A DNA stretch of 64,000 nucleotides from Pseudochelatococcus sp050946405 (GTDB lineage Bacteria; Pseudomonadota; Alphaproteobacteria; Rhizobiales; Beijerinckiaceae): assembly GCF_050946405.1 (NCBI RefSeq), contig NZ_JBMNUS010000003.1:62001-126000 (forward strand). The letters run 5' to 3'. Every line of letters starts with the position of its first letter. The stretch's first letter is position 1. Shown here one piece after another: positions 17,552-26,467 of the stretch. The notes beneath the pieces are model-generated. The model was given only the letters and a program-made list of their open reading frames with translations. It was not told where the DNA came from and did no database searches. Both the position numbers and the translations under genes were made by a program.

Positions 17552-17938
17552 TCATGCCTGCGCGGGCGTGAAGGTCAGCGCGAGGCCGTTGATGCAGTAG
17601 CGCAGGCCGGTGGGCGCGGGGCCGTCGGGAAACACATGGCCGAGATGGCCCTGGCACTTGCCGCAATGCACTTCGATGCGATGCATGCCGTGGGAAAAAT
17701 CCTCGCTCGTGCCGACGGCTTCCGCGATCGGCGACCAGAAGCTCGGCCAGCCCGAACCGCTTTCGAATTTCGTCCTCGATTCGAACAACGCCTGCCCGCA
17801 ATCGGCGCAGTGAAACGTGCCGGTGCGCTTTTCGCCGTTCAGCGCGCTGGTAAACGGCCGCTCCGTGCCGTGCCCGCGCAGCACGGCATATTGTTCGGGG
17901 CTGAGGACGCCGCAAAAACCCTGAAGCGGCTCTTTCAT
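17552..17938 (-). CDS. msrB: Peptide-methionine (R)-S-oxide reductase
   Basis: 128 residues with the two zinc-binding pairs (HCADCG and HCGKCQGHLGHVF) and the catalytic Cys in RYCINGLAL; most MsrB have RYCINSA or RYCVNSA at that site. Repairs methionine-R-sulfoxide in oxidised proteins. A textbook aaggagg site precedes ATG 17938. No signal peptide, so cytoplasmic. Convergent with the bioY operon. Confidence 0.93.
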   Translation of the reverse strand: MKEPLQGFCGVLSPEQYAVLRGHGTERPFTSALNGEKRTGTFHCADCGQALFESRTKFESGSGWPSFWSPIAEAVGTSEDFSHGMHRIEVHCGKCQGHLGHVFPDGPAPTGLRYCINGLALTFTPAQA

Positions 17939-18012
17939 GGTGGCCTCCTTCCATCTGGAAAACGGTAAATCTCCGTCCTTCCCGTCACAGGTAGGCGCTC
18001 GTGCCGCAAACG

Positions 18013-18582
18013 TTAAGCCCATCCGACGATTTCGGCGAGCACTTTCGCGAGAGCCGCGTCGAGCGCCGCCGCCGCCGCCGGGCCGGAGACCGCGCCCGAT
18101 ACCGGCGCCCTGCCGGTGAAGACGCGTGCGCGCACGACATTGCCGGAGAGCGTATCGACCACGCGAACGGAAATTTCCACCACCGCCTCGCCGGTGGCGC
18201 TGTCCAGGTTGAACTGGCGCAATTCGCTGTTCAACTGGCGGGAGGTGACGGCGCCGTCGTTGGGGCGCGAAACCTTGCCGAGCCGTCCGGCATCCTCGAA
18301 GGCGCGCAGGAGCTGCGTCTGCACGAGGCGAGGCAGGCGATCGGCCCATTGGGCGTCACCGAGCATCGTCAGCTCACCCCCGCCGCCGCGCACGACGATG
18401 GTTGTGCTGTCGAGCGATTGCAGCGCGACGGGTTCCATCACCGTCAGCGCCTCGCCGGCGCGGGCGCCGCCGCGCCCGGCGATGGAGGACGACAGGTCGA
18501 ACGTCGTCACCGGCCGGGGCGCGCAGGCGGCGGCCGTCAGGCCGAGCGAGAGCGCGGCCCAGCGCGCGATGCGGATCGCCAT
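18013..18582 (-). CDS. ABC-transport auxiliary lipoprotein (PqiC/MlaD-associated)
   Basis: About 189 residues with a lipoprotein signal (RIARWAALSLGLTAAAC, lipobox LTAAAC) and the family pattern (FDLSSS, RDVDLATGEAV-like core) of the ABC-type transport auxiliary lipoprotein family formerly DUF330. Last gene of the Mla-type operon; it probably sits in the outer membrane or periplasmic face and contacts the MCE protein. ATG 18582 gives the proper signal length and has aaagga upstream; ATG 18618, four bases after the mlaD stop, is also possible. Confidence 0.8.
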   Translation of the reverse strand: MAIRIARWAALSLGLTAAACAPRPVTTFDLSSSIAGRGGARAGEALTVMEPVALQSLDSTTIVVRGGGGELTMLGDAQWADRLPRLVQTQLLRAFEDAGRLGKVSRPNDGAVTSRQLNSELRQFNLDSATGEAVVEISVRVVDTLSGNVVRARVFTGRAPVSGAVSGPAAAAALDAALAKVLAEIVGWA

Positions 18583-18621
18583 GGCGCTTTCCTTTGCGGT
18601 TTGCGGTGCATGCGTCATGGT

Positions 18622-19737
18622 TCAGCGCCGCCCCTGATACTGCGGCAGCGGCGGACGGTTGCCGAACAGGAATTGTTGCGGGTTGCGCTGCACGTCTTGC
18701 AGCAGGCGCGTGAGCTGCGCCAGCGCCTGCTGGCCCCTGACGGCCAGCGCCTGATAATCGCGCAGCCCCGGCCCGGCGAAATGATTGATGCCCGCCGTGA
18801 TTTCCGCCGTGCGCTTGTCGAGGTTGTCGGCGAGGGTGCGGATCGACCGTGCCGCTTCCGCAACCTGATCGAAGGCGCTCTCGCCGTTCGTGGATGACAG
18901 GAAGGTCGATGCGTTGTCGAGGACGCTGCCGAGACTGTCGGCCGCCTTGTTGAGCTTGCCGCTGAGTTGGGCGGCATTGGCGACGATGGTCTCGACATCG
19001 GCGCTGGAGGAGCCGAGCGCGGTGGTGAATTTTTCGATGTTGGCGATGATCTGGTCCACCCGTTGCGGCTCGATCGATTTCACCAGCGCATCGAGATTGA
19101 CCGTCAGGTCGGTGAGCTGCGCGGCAAGCTCGCCGGAATTGGCCAGCAGCGCGCCCACCTTGTCCGAATTGTCGCCGAGCGCGCTGGAAAACCGTTCGAC
19201 ATTGCGCACGGTGTTGGTGATCGGCTCCCGCGATTGCGCGATGACCTCGTTGATCTGGTCGATCATGGCGGTGCCGCGGGTCGCGAGCGTCTGGATCGTG
19301 TCGAGCATGTCCTGGAAATCGGATCGCTCGCCGTAGAGCGTGGGCAGGGGCTGGCCCGCCGTGGCCTCTAGCTGGGGCGCGTCCGGCGCGCCGCCGGAGA
19401 GCTGGATCGAGGCGATCCCCGTCACCACCTGAAAATCGAGCTGCGCCCGGGTATCCCGCTTGATCGGCGTCGACCGGTCGATGGAGGCGATGGCCACCAC
19501 ATAGCGCGGATCGTCGGGCAGCAATTCCACGCTCGTCACGTCGCCGACGCGCAAACCGTTGAACAGCACCATCGAGCCACGCGACAGCCCCGCCACGGAG
19601 CCGGAGAAGATGATGCGGTAAAGCTCGCGCGTGCTCGCCGTGTTGGCGCCCGAGAACCAGTAGACGAAGCCGAAACCGGCGACGATGACGGCAAGCGTGA
19701 ACAGGCCGATGAGGGCGTAATTGGCGCGTGTTTCCAT
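18622..19737 (-). CDS. mlaD: MCE domain protein, MlaD type
   Basis: 371 residues: a single N-terminal membrane anchor (ALIGLFTLAVIVAGFGFVYWF), one MCE domain (about 40-115, with VLFNGLRVGDVTSVEL and the typical GIASIQLSGG loop), then a long helical C-terminal region (about 140-350) rich in heptad-like patterns. MCE proteins form hexameric rings that carry phospholipid across the periplasm. Position between the ATPase and the lipoprotein genes agrees. It is longer than E. coli MlaD (183) because of the helical tail, as usual for alphaproteobacterial members. Confidence 0.9.
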   Translation of the reverse strand: METRANYALIGLFTLAVIVAGFGFVYWFSGANTASTRELYRIIFSGSVAGLSRGSMVLFNGLRVGDVTSVELLPDDPRYVVAIASIDRSTPIKRDTRAQLDFQVVTGIASIQLSGGAPDAPQLEATAGQPLPTLYGERSDFQDMLDTIQTLATRGTAMIDQINEVIAQSREPITNTVRNVERFSSALGDNSDKVGALLANSGELAAQLTDLTVNLDALVKSIEPQRVDQIIANIEKFTTALGSSSADVETIVANAAQLSGKLNKAADSLGSVLDNASTFLSSTNGESAFDQVAEAARSIRTLADNLDKRTAEITAGINHFAGPGLRDYQALAVRGQQALAQLTRLLQDVQRNPQQFLFGNRPPLPQYQGRR

Positions 19738-19785
19738 TATCCTATCCGTCGGCCTTTTCGTGCCTCGCCGCGTCGCGCATCGTGC

Positions 19786-20631
19786 TCATTCTCCCTCGCC
19801 CGCCCGCACGGCCTCGCCCGCCGCGGCCCGCGCGCGCTTGCCGTGGAAGTAGGACCTGATCCACGGATGGTCCGACGCCAGCATCGTGCCGATCGGCCCT
19901 TGCGCGAGAATATGGCCCTCTCCCAGCGCGGCGATGCGGTCGCAGACGGAATAAAGACTGTCCATGTCATGAGTTACCATGAAAACGGTCAGGCCCAAAG
20001 TCTTCTGCAAGGTCGCGATCAGATCGTCGAACTCCGCCGCGCCGATGGGGTCTAGGCCGGAAGTCGGCTCATCGAGGAAGACGATCTCGGGATCGAGCGC
20101 CAGCGCGCGCGCAAGCGCCGCCCGCTTGATCATGCCGCCCGACAGATCCGAGGGGAACTTGTCCGCCGCATCGGGGTTGAGGCCCGCCATCTCGATCTTC
20201 ATCATGGCGGCCTCGTCGAGCAGGCGCCCGGACATGTGCAGATACTCGCGCATCGGCATCTGCACGTTCTGTTTCACGGTGAGCGCCGAAAACAGCGCGC
20301 CGTGCTGGAAAAGCACGCCCCAGCGCCGTTCCAGCAAGCGGTGCTCGGCCTCCGATATCTTGTCGATGTCCTTGCCGAAGACGGTGATGGTGCCGGCCCG
20401 CTTCCTGATGAGCCCGAGGATCGTGCGCGTCAGCACCGACTTGCCCGTGCCCGAACCGCCGACGAAGCCGAGAATCTCGCCCTTGTAGATGTCGAGATCG
20501 AGATCCTTCATGATGGTTTTGGGGCCGAACCCGACTTCGAGCCCCCGCACGCCGATGAGCACCTCCCGCCCCGTCTCCGCGGGAGATCCGGGCGCGCGCG
20601 GCGCAGTGTCTTTTTCGGCGCTCTGTTGCAT
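19786..20631 (-). CDS. mlaF: Phospholipid transport ATPase, MlaF type
   Basis: 281 residues. Walker A GGSGTGKS, signature LSGGMIKRAALARALALDPE, Walker B VFLDEPTSGLDP and switch MVTHDMDS are all present. The M-I-K-R form of the signature is characteristic of the MlaF/Mkl group. Seven bases separate it from the permease gene upstream, 48 from mlaD downstream. Powers lipid movement by the MlaE permease; direction is not decidable here. Confidence 0.92.
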   Translation of the reverse strand: MQQSAEKDTAPRAPGSPAETGREVLIGVRGLEVGFGPKTIMKDLDLDIYKGEILGFVGGSGTGKSVLTRTILGLIRKRAGTITVFGKDIDKISEAEHRLLERRWGVLFQHGALFSALTVKQNVQMPMREYLHMSGRLLDEAAMMKIEMAGLNPDAADKFPSDLSGGMIKRAALARALALDPEIVFLDEPTSGLDPIGAAEFDDLIATLQKTLGLTVFMVTHDMDSLYSVCDRIAALGEGHILAQGPIGTMLASDHPWIRSYFHGKRARAAAGEAVRAGEGE

Positions 20632-20638
20632 CGATGCC

Positions 20639-21784
20639 TCAGAAATTGATCGCGGCGAAGAACACGGCGAACAGCCCGTCCATGACGATGACCATGAAGA
20701 TGGCCTTCACCACCGAGGCCGTGACCTGCCGGCCGAGCGATTCGGCCGATCCGCCCACCGCCATGCCCTCGCGCGAGGCGATGATGCCGATCACCAGCGC
20801 CATGAACGGCGCCTTCACCATGCCGACCATGAAGGTGGAAAAGTCGATGGCCGCCTTGAGGCGGGCCAGGAAGATATCCGGCGTGATGCCGCCGTAGATC
20901 CACGCGACCAGCCCGCCGCCGGCGAGCGCCGCCATGGAGGCGAGAAAAGTCAGGATCGGCAGGCCGACGAGCAGCGCCAGCACGCGCGGCACGATCAGCA
21001 CTTCCACGGGATCGAGGCCCATCACCCTGAGGGCGTCGATTTCCTCGCGCATCTTCATCGATCCGAGTTCGGCCGTGAAGGCGCTGCCGGAGCGGCCCGC
21101 GATCATGATGGAGGTGAGCAGCACGCCCAGCTCCCGCAGCACCAGGATACCCGTCAGATCGACCACGAACATCGCGGCGCCGAAGCGCTGCATCTGGAAA
21201 ATGCCCTGCTGCGCGACGATGCAGCCGACCAGAAACGAGATCAGCATGATGATCGGCACGCTGCGCAGCGCGGTTTGCTCCACCTGGTTGACGAAAGCCG
21301 GAAAGCGAAAGCGCGACGGGCGGATGACCAGCCGCGCAAGCCCCGCCACGACCTCGCCGAGAAAGCTGACGCCGCGCCCCATCTCCCGGCCGAAATCGAC
21401 GACGCCCTCGCCGATGCTCGCCAGCAGGTCGATCACCTGCGACCGGCGCGGCCCCGCCGCCGGCGCGATCTCGTGATAATGCACCTTCTCCAGCAGCAGC
21501 AGATGATCGGGGCGGGTGTTGACGAACGGCGCCGGATCGCCGCCCGCGGCGCCTTCCTGCCGCGCACGGTCCAGCACCCAGGCGCCGACCGTATCGAGGC
21601 GTCCGATTCCGCCGAGGTCGACGGCCGCGTCTCCCTTGTGGCCGCCCTCCTGCGCAAGCTGCCCCGCGAGCACGGTCGCCTGCTCCTCCACGGCCATCGC
21701 CTGCGTCGACACCCAGTCGCCCGTGACGACAAACCTGGTCGCGCCGCCTGCCTTGTCTGTCGCAACCTTCGGGGCCGTGGTCAT
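20639..21784 (-). CDS. mlaE: MlaE family permease with N-terminal STAS domain
   Basis: 381 residues: a STAS-like domain at 1-110 (GDWVSTQAMAV, DLGGIGRLDTVGAWVL), then an MlaE permease core from about 125 with five to six helices and the conserved LVGCIVAQQGIFQMQRFGA, TSIMIAGRSGSAFTAELGSMKMREEIDAL sequences. In enteric bacteria the STAS protein is the separate MlaB; here it is fused to the permease, a common arrangement in alphaproteobacteria. First gene of the four-gene operon reading left. Confidence 0.92.
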   Translation of the reverse strand: MTTAPKVATDKAGGATRFVVTGDWVSTQAMAVEEQATVLAGQLAQEGGHKGDAAVDLGGIGRLDTVGAWVLDRARQEGAAGGDPAPFVNTRPDHLLLLEKVHYHEIAPAAGPRRSQVIDLLASIGEGVVDFGREMGRGVSFLGEVVAGLARLVIRPSRFRFPAFVNQVEQTALRSVPIIMLISFLVGCIVAQQGIFQMQRFGAAMFVVDLTGILVLRELGVLLTSIMIAGRSGSAFTAELGSMKMREEIDALRVMGLDPVEVLIVPRVLALLVGLPILTFLASMAALAGGGLVAWIYGGITPDIFLARLKAAIDFSTFMVGMVKAPFMALVIGIIASREGMAVGGSAESLGRQVTASVVKAIFMVIVMDGLFAVFFAAINF

Positions 21785-21901
21785 GAGGCGTTATCGAACC
21801 GTCACGCTGGATACCGTCGCCGGGCGCCGCCGCGCCATTTCCGCTTCAATAGCAGGCATCGGGCGCGGCTGTCGAGGGCGGCGGAATATCGGCGTGGGGA
21901 T

Positions 21902-22001
21902 AGAGCGACGAGCATCCGGCCCGGATCGCGCCGCCGCTCCAGATTTCATATTTTACCGCAACTTGCGTCCAGTTCGATGGACCGACTTGAACGCAAACTG
22001 C
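21902..22001. repeat. Dispersed palindromic element, family A, copy 2 (inverted)
   Basis: Read on the minus strand it repeats the whole of copy 1: hairpin 1 from gcagtttgcgttcaa, linker gcggtaaaat, then a diverged hairpin 2. It fills most of the 311-bp gap between the mlaE start and the glycosyltransferase stop (21785-22095); I see no gene in the rest of that gap. Confidence 0.85.
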
Positions 22002-22095
22002 CCTATCCCTTCGTTTGCGCATCAGGTTCTTCCGGCCGGAGGAGCCGCGAAGCGAAAAGTGCGCGCCCTTTCCGGCCCGGTGTTTCGGCCGTGCG

Positions 22096-23121
22096 TCAGG
22101 CCGCGATCCCCGCCGGCGGAGAGGTTTGCACGCGGCGGATGTTGTCGAGGAACTGACGCGCGCTCGCCTGCCAGTTGAAAGTCAGCGCATGCGCGCGGCA
22201 AGCCTCGCGCGGAATGTCGAGCGCGGCCAGGGCCGCTGCGCGCAAATCGTCGTCGAGCACCCCGGTGCCGCTGTCGCCGACGACATCGACCGGCCCCATG
22301 ACGGGAAATGCGGCGATCGGCAGCCCGCTGGCCAGCGCCTCCAGCAGCACGATCCCGAACGTGTCGGTGAGGCTCGGGAACACGAACACATCCGCCGAGG
22401 CATAGACGTCGGCCAATTCCTGCCCCGTCCTGACGCCGAGGAAACGGGCCTCGGGATAGCGCGCCGTCAGCGTCGCGCGGGCCGGCCCGTCGCCCACCAC
22501 CACCTTGGTGCCCGGCAGGTCGAGCGAGAGGAACGCCTCGATGTTCTTCTCCACCGACACACGCCCGACATAAAGGAACACGGGGCCGGGGAAAGACAGC
22601 GGGCGCTCGCCGCGCGGCTGGAACACATCCGCGTTGACGCCCCGCGACCAGCGCACCAGGTTGCGGAAGCCGCGCGCGGCAAGCTCGCGCTCCAACGTCG
22701 GCGAACTCACCATCGTGGCCGCGCCGGCGTTGTGGAAGCGCCGGATCGCGGCGTAGGACCAACGCTCCGGCACCGGCACGCGGGCGGAGAGATATTCGGG
22801 AAAGCGCGTATGATAGCTCGTCGTGAACGTATGATGGTCCGACAGGCAGACGCAGCGCGTGCTGAGGCCGATCGGCCCTTCGGTCGCGATATGGATGAAG
22901 TCGGGCTTCATCTTGTCGATGAAGCGGCGCACGGCCCAGGGCATGGCGAAAGCGAGCCGGATTTCCTTGTAGGTCGGCATCGGCATGGTGCGGAATGCGT
23001 CGGGAGTGAGAAAATCGATGGACGCGCCGAGCGCCGGCGCTTCATGCGCCAGATGCTCCAGAGACCGCACCACACCATTGACCTGAGGACGCCACGCATC
23101 AGTCGCGATCAATACCCGCAT
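22096..23121 (-). CDS. Family 4 glycosyltransferase
   Basis: 341 residues of the GT-B fold. N-terminal motif MRVLIATDAWRPQVNGVV is shared with the glycolipid-forming GT4 enzymes of rhizobia; the sugar-nucleotide site follows (FLYVGRVSVEKNI, GDGPARATL, FPSLTDTFGIVLLEALASG). Start ATG 23121 overlaps the stop of the phosphoesterase gene by one base, so they are coupled. Related pairs make glucuronosyl- or mannosyl-diacylglycerol type membrane lipids; that role is inference. No signal peptide; likely membrane-associated on the cytoplasmic face. Confidence 0.88.
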   Translation of the reverse strand: MRVLIATDAWRPQVNGVVRSLEHLAHEAPALGASIDFLTPDAFRTMPMPTYKEIRLAFAMPWAVRRFIDKMKPDFIHIATEGPIGLSTRCVCLSDHHTFTTSYHTRFPEYLSARVPVPERWSYAAIRRFHNAGAATMVSSPTLERELAARGFRNLVRWSRGVNADVFQPRGERPLSFPGPVFLYVGRVSVEKNIEAFLSLDLPGTKVVVGDGPARATLTARYPEARFLGVRTGQELADVYASADVFVFPSLTDTFGIVLLEALASGLPIAAFPVMGPVDVVGDSGTGVLDDDLRAAALAALDIPREACRAHALTFNWQASARQFLDNIRRVQTSPPAGIAA

Positions 23122-24107
23122 CAGGCTGCCCGCATCTTGTCTGGATCGCTCGGGTGAGACGCAGCGTCCCTCTCCGTGGCGGGCATGGCGTCGGGCGAGG
23201 ACACGCCGAGCGCGGCTTTCAGCGCGTCCGCCACCGGCAGCACGGCGTCGTCGTCGCGCGACGCGGCGTGAGCCGGCGCGGGCAACGCCGGCGTGGCCTG
23301 CGTCTGGCCGCGGGCGCGCTTGCGCTCCGCCCGTTGCTCCGCCAGCACCTGCACCTGCCGGTCCGTCCAGCGCAGAATCTCGAAATTGCCGTCGTAATGC
23401 TCGACCACGGCCGAGCAGGATTCCACCCAGTCGCCGGTGTTGATGTAGCGAACGCCGAACTTGTCGTGCATGGCCGCATGGTGGATATGGCCGCAAATCA
23501 CGCCGTGGACGTCATAGCGCTGCGCTTCCGACGACAGCAGCTCCTCGAAGCGCCCGATGAAGTTGACCGCATTCTTCACCTTGAGCTTCGCCCACGCGGA
23601 GAGGGACCAGTAGGTGAGGCCCAGACGCCGGCGCACGATGTTGACATAGGTGTTGGTGGCCAGCGCCGTGCCGTAGGCCCAGTCGCCGAGGAAGGCCAGC
23701 CAGCGCGCATGCCGCACCACCATGTCGAACTGGTCGCCGTGGATGACGAGATACCGGTTGCCGTCCGCGCCCTCGTGAATCGCGTGGTCCACGAGCTCGA
23801 TGCCGCCGAAGGTGCTGCCGACGTAATCGCGCAGGAATTCGTCGTGGTTGCCGGGGATGTAGACGATGTGCGTGCCCTTGCGAACCTTGCGCAACAGCTT
23901 CTGCACCACGTCGTTGTGGTTCTGCGGCCAGTACCAGCCGGCCTTCAGGCGCCAACCGTCCACGATGTCGCCGACGAGATACACGGTATCGGCATCGTAA
24001 TGGCGCAGGAAATCGATCAACAGATCGGCCTGGCAACCTTTCGTACCGAGATGGACATCAGACAGAAACAGGGTTCTGACACGGATGACTTCTGGTTCTG
24101 TCGACAC
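23121..24107 (-). CDS. UDP-2,3-diacylglucosamine diphosphatase-like metallophosphoesterase
   Basis: About 328 residues. Calcineurin-like motifs in order: FLSDVHLGTKG, VGDIVDGW, GNHDEF, and GHIHHA with the NTGDWVE tail, the pattern of LpxH-related family proteins that hold two metal ions. Many alphaproteobacteria have LpxI for lipid A and keep LpxH-like proteins beside a GT4 enzyme, as here, so the true substrate may be another lipid headgroup. The C-terminus (about 85 residues) is charged and low-complexity. GTG 24107 is preferred; the frame continues upstream to ATG 24215 and 24251, but those codons are AT-rich and look like promoter DNA, and no strong ribosome site decides the matter. Confidence 0.82.
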   Translation of the reverse strand: MSTEPEVIRVRTLFLSDVHLGTKGCQADLLIDFLRHYDADTVYLVGDIVDGWRLKAGWYWPQNHNDVVQKLLRKVRKGTHIVYIPGNHDEFLRDYVGSTFGGIELVDHAIHEGADGNRYLVIHGDQFDMVVRHARWLAFLGDWAYGTALATNTYVNIVRRRLGLTYWSLSAWAKLKVKNAVNFIGRFEELLSSEAQRYDVHGVICGHIHHAAMHDKFGVRYINTGDWVESCSAVVEHYDGNFEILRWTDRQVQVLAEQRAERKRARGQTQATPALPAPAHAASRDDDAVLPVADALKAALGVSSPDAMPATERDAASHPSDPDKMRAA

Positions 24108-24421
24108 CGGATTGACCCACCACTTGCCGCTGGATTTTGCTATCGGAACCTTATTACCATTGCAGTTTGATGACGAGTGGCCTTTTTTGGCACAGGCGAT
24201 ATCCGGCGCGTTCATGCCGAGAGGCTTCGCGTGACATAAGGCGCAATGCAAATGTAGCGGCCAGACGGCATTCCCACGCTATCCGCCCATAATCTGTTTA
24301 CCGGCTAACAGTTTGCCCGGCAAGGGGCTCCGCGCGCGATTTCCGGCGGCCGCCGGTATCCGGGCCGGTTCTTCGGTCACATTTTCGCGAATCGGTGAAA
24401 AGGGACGCGGCCCCGCCCGGA

Positions 24422-24448
24422 CACCCGTTGACGGTCCGTCAACGGGTG
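24422..24448. promoter_or_regulatory. Perfect 27-bp palindrome, possible operator
   Basis: Arms cacccgttgacgg (24422-24434) and ccgtcaacgggtg (24436-24448) with one central base. It lies between the divergent phosphoesterase and DMT genes. A one-base centre suits a dimeric repressor better than an RNA hairpin. The gap 24108-24583 (476 bp) holds nothing else I can name. Confidence 0.55.
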
Positions 24449-24583
24449 CCGGCGGAAGGTCGACGGCGAGCGCATGACTGCCCTGCTACGCCGGCCCTTC
24501 AATCGCGGCGTGCCGCGGCATATAACCACATGCGATGCCGAAGCGGGAATACCCTCGCCGCCGCATTTTCCTGGTGTCTGGCC

Positions 24584-25597
24584 GTGAATCCCCCCCTTGC
24601 CATTGTTCTCAAGGTTCTCTCCGCGCTTGTCTTTACGGTGATGAGCGCAGGGATCAAATACGTCGGCGACCGGTTCCCGGTCGGCGAGATCGTGTTTTTC
24701 CGCTCGTTCTTCATGTTGCTGCCGCTCATCGCGTGGCTGGCGTGGCAAGGGCAGGTGCGTGCGGCCCTGCGCACGCGCAACGTGATGGGCCATCTGCGGC
24801 GCGGGATCATGTCGAGTTCGAGCATGTTCCTGAACTTTCTCGCACTGGCTTATCTGCCGCTCACCGATGCGGTGACGCTCGGCTATACCGCGCCGTTGCT
24901 GGTCGTCGTGCTGGCCGCCGTGGTGCTGAAGGAGAAAGTGCAGGCTTACCGGTGGATCGGCACGGGCATCGGCTTCACAGGCGTCGTGGTGATGCTTTCG
25001 CCGCACCTGAGCGGCGGCAGCCTGCTGGCGGGCGGAGCGGCCGGCATCGGCGTGGCGATCGCGCTCGCCGGCGCGCTGCTCACCGCCGGCGCGCTCATCC
25101 AGGTTCGCCGTCTGATCGACACCGAGACCACCGGCGCCATCATTTTCTACATGTCGCTGATGACATCGGCGCTCGGTTTCGTGACGATTCTCGGCGGCTG
25201 GGTGATGCCCACCGTCGAGGAAGCGGCGCTGCTGATCGCGATCGGCATCGTCGGCGGGCTCGGCCAGATCCTGCTCACCATGAGTTTCCGCTACGGCGAC
25301 GCATCGCTGCTGGCTCCGTTCGACTATACGACGATGCTGTGGGCGTGCCTTTTCGGGTGGATCATTTTCGCCGACTGGCCGCTGCCGGCGGTTTTTCTCG
25401 GCGGCGCCATCGTCATCGCGTCGGGGCTCTTCATCGTGTGGCGCGAGCGGGTGGAAGCCGCGCATCATCGCCATGCGCTCGCGCATTCGACGCTGACCTA
25501 CACGACGCTCACGCAAACGCCTGCCGCCGTCGAGCATGAACTGGCCCCCGCGCCCGTCGCCGCCCAGGCGCAGCGCACACCCCCGCGCGCGGTGTGA
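24584..25597 (+). CDS. DMT superfamily transporter (EamA)
   Basis: About 337 residues with ten membrane helices in two EamA repeats (about 5-140 and 155-285) and a Thr/Pro/Ala-rich cytoplasmic tail. The repeat ends FLALAYLPLTDAVTLGYTAPL and MSFRYGDASLLAPFDYTTMLWA are typical. Exports metabolites; substrate unknown. GTG 24584 opens at the first helix; ATG 24530 would add 18 residues. No ribosome site settles the choice. Confidence 0.85.
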   Translation: MNPPLAIVLKVLSALVFTVMSAGIKYVGDRFPVGEIVFFRSFFMLLPLIAWLAWQGQVRAALRTRNVMGHLRRGIMSSSSMFLNFLALAYLPLTDAVTLGYTAPLLVVVLAAVVLKEKVQAYRWIGTGIGFTGVVVMLSPHLSGGSLLAGGAAGIGVAIALAGALLTAGALIQVRRLIDTETTGAIIFYMSLMTSALGFVTILGGWVMPTVEEAALLIAIGIVGGLGQILLTMSFRYGDASLLAPFDYTTMLWACLFGWIIFADWPLPAVFLGGAIVIASGLFIVWRERVEAAHHRHALAHSTLTYTTLTQTPAAVEHELAPAPVAAQAQRTPPRAV

Positions 25598-25765
25598 CGG
25601 ATCGCCCGCATGTCGGGCGTTCGGGAACGGGATGTGCAAAATAGCTGGGGCAAAAACGCGGGTTCACGTTGAATATGCTTTGCTCCGGGGCATGCGGGAG
25701 TCAAAAATGTCCGCGCGCCGTTTTCCTTGCCGGTCCGGCGCGCGGGCAGAAGAGGCGCGTTTCGT

Positions 25766-26440
25766 TTGTCTGACGACCAGATCACCCCGGAAATCCTGCT
25801 GCGCGCCTATGCGGCGGGCCTGTTCCCGATGGCGGAAAGCGCCGACGATCCGGGGCTGTTCTGGGTGGAGCCGCGCGAACGCGGCATCATCCCGCTCGAC
25901 GATTTTCACGTTCCGCAGCGCCTCGCGCGCACCATCGCGGCCGACCGGTTCGAGATTCGCGTCGATACCGACTTCGAGGCCGTGATCGAAGGTTGCGCGG
26001 CGCCCGATACCGGTCGCGAGGAAACCTGGATCAACCACCGCATTCGCGTTCTCTATGGCGAACTGTTCGACCGCGGGCAGGTTCATACCGTCGAAGCCTG
26101 GCGCGAAGGCCGGCTGGTCGGCGGTCTCTACGGGCTGGAACTCGGCGCGGTCTTTTTCGGCGAAAGCATGTTCCACCGTGATCGCGACGCCTCGAAGGTG
26201 GCGCTGGCGCATCTGGTGGCGCGTCTGCGGCTCGGCCGCTTCCAACTGCTCGATACGCAGTTCGTCACGCCGCATCTCGCCCGTTTCGGCGCTCTCGCCA
26301 TCGGGCGGCGCAGCTATATGCAGCGCCTGACCAAGGCGCTGCCGCTGCACGCGGACTGGTGGATCTGGCCGCGCGGCGCCGGTGTCGGCGGCGCGCAGGT
26401 GCTGGCCGCTCTCCGCGTCCGCGCCGGCCAGGATGCTTGA
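25766..26440 (+). CDS. aat: Leucyl/phenylalanyl-tRNA--protein transferase
   Basis: 224 residues. Family motifs: ITPEILLRAYAAGLFPMAE, WVEPRERGIIPLD, TWINHRIRVLYGELF, GGLYGLELGAVFFGESMF and DTQFVTPHLARFGA. It attaches Leu or Phe to proteins with N-terminal Arg or Lys, making them N-degron substrates for ClpAP. TTG 25766 matches where relatives begin (MSDDQ-like) and has agagg nearby; an earlier TTG at 25727 is less likely. Confidence 0.92.
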   Translation: MSDDQITPEILLRAYAAGLFPMAESADDPGLFWVEPRERGIIPLDDFHVPQRLARTIAADRFEIRVDTDFEAVIEGCAAPDTGREETWINHRIRVLYGELFDRGQVHTVEAWREGRLVGGLYGLELGAVFFGESMFHRDRDASKVALAHLVARLRLGRFQLLDTQFVTPHLARFGALAIGRRSYMQRLTKALPLHADWWIWPRGAGVGGAQVLAALRVRAGQDA

Positions 26441-26467
26441 AGAGAGACGCTTGAGAAAAGCCGCGGC

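Noticed and set aside
24108..24251. N-terminal extension of the LpxH-like protein to ATG 24251
   Set aside because: Codons are AT-rich and not protein-like (many Ser/Asn/Lys), while the conserved domain begins at the GTG 24107 region; probably promoter DNA.
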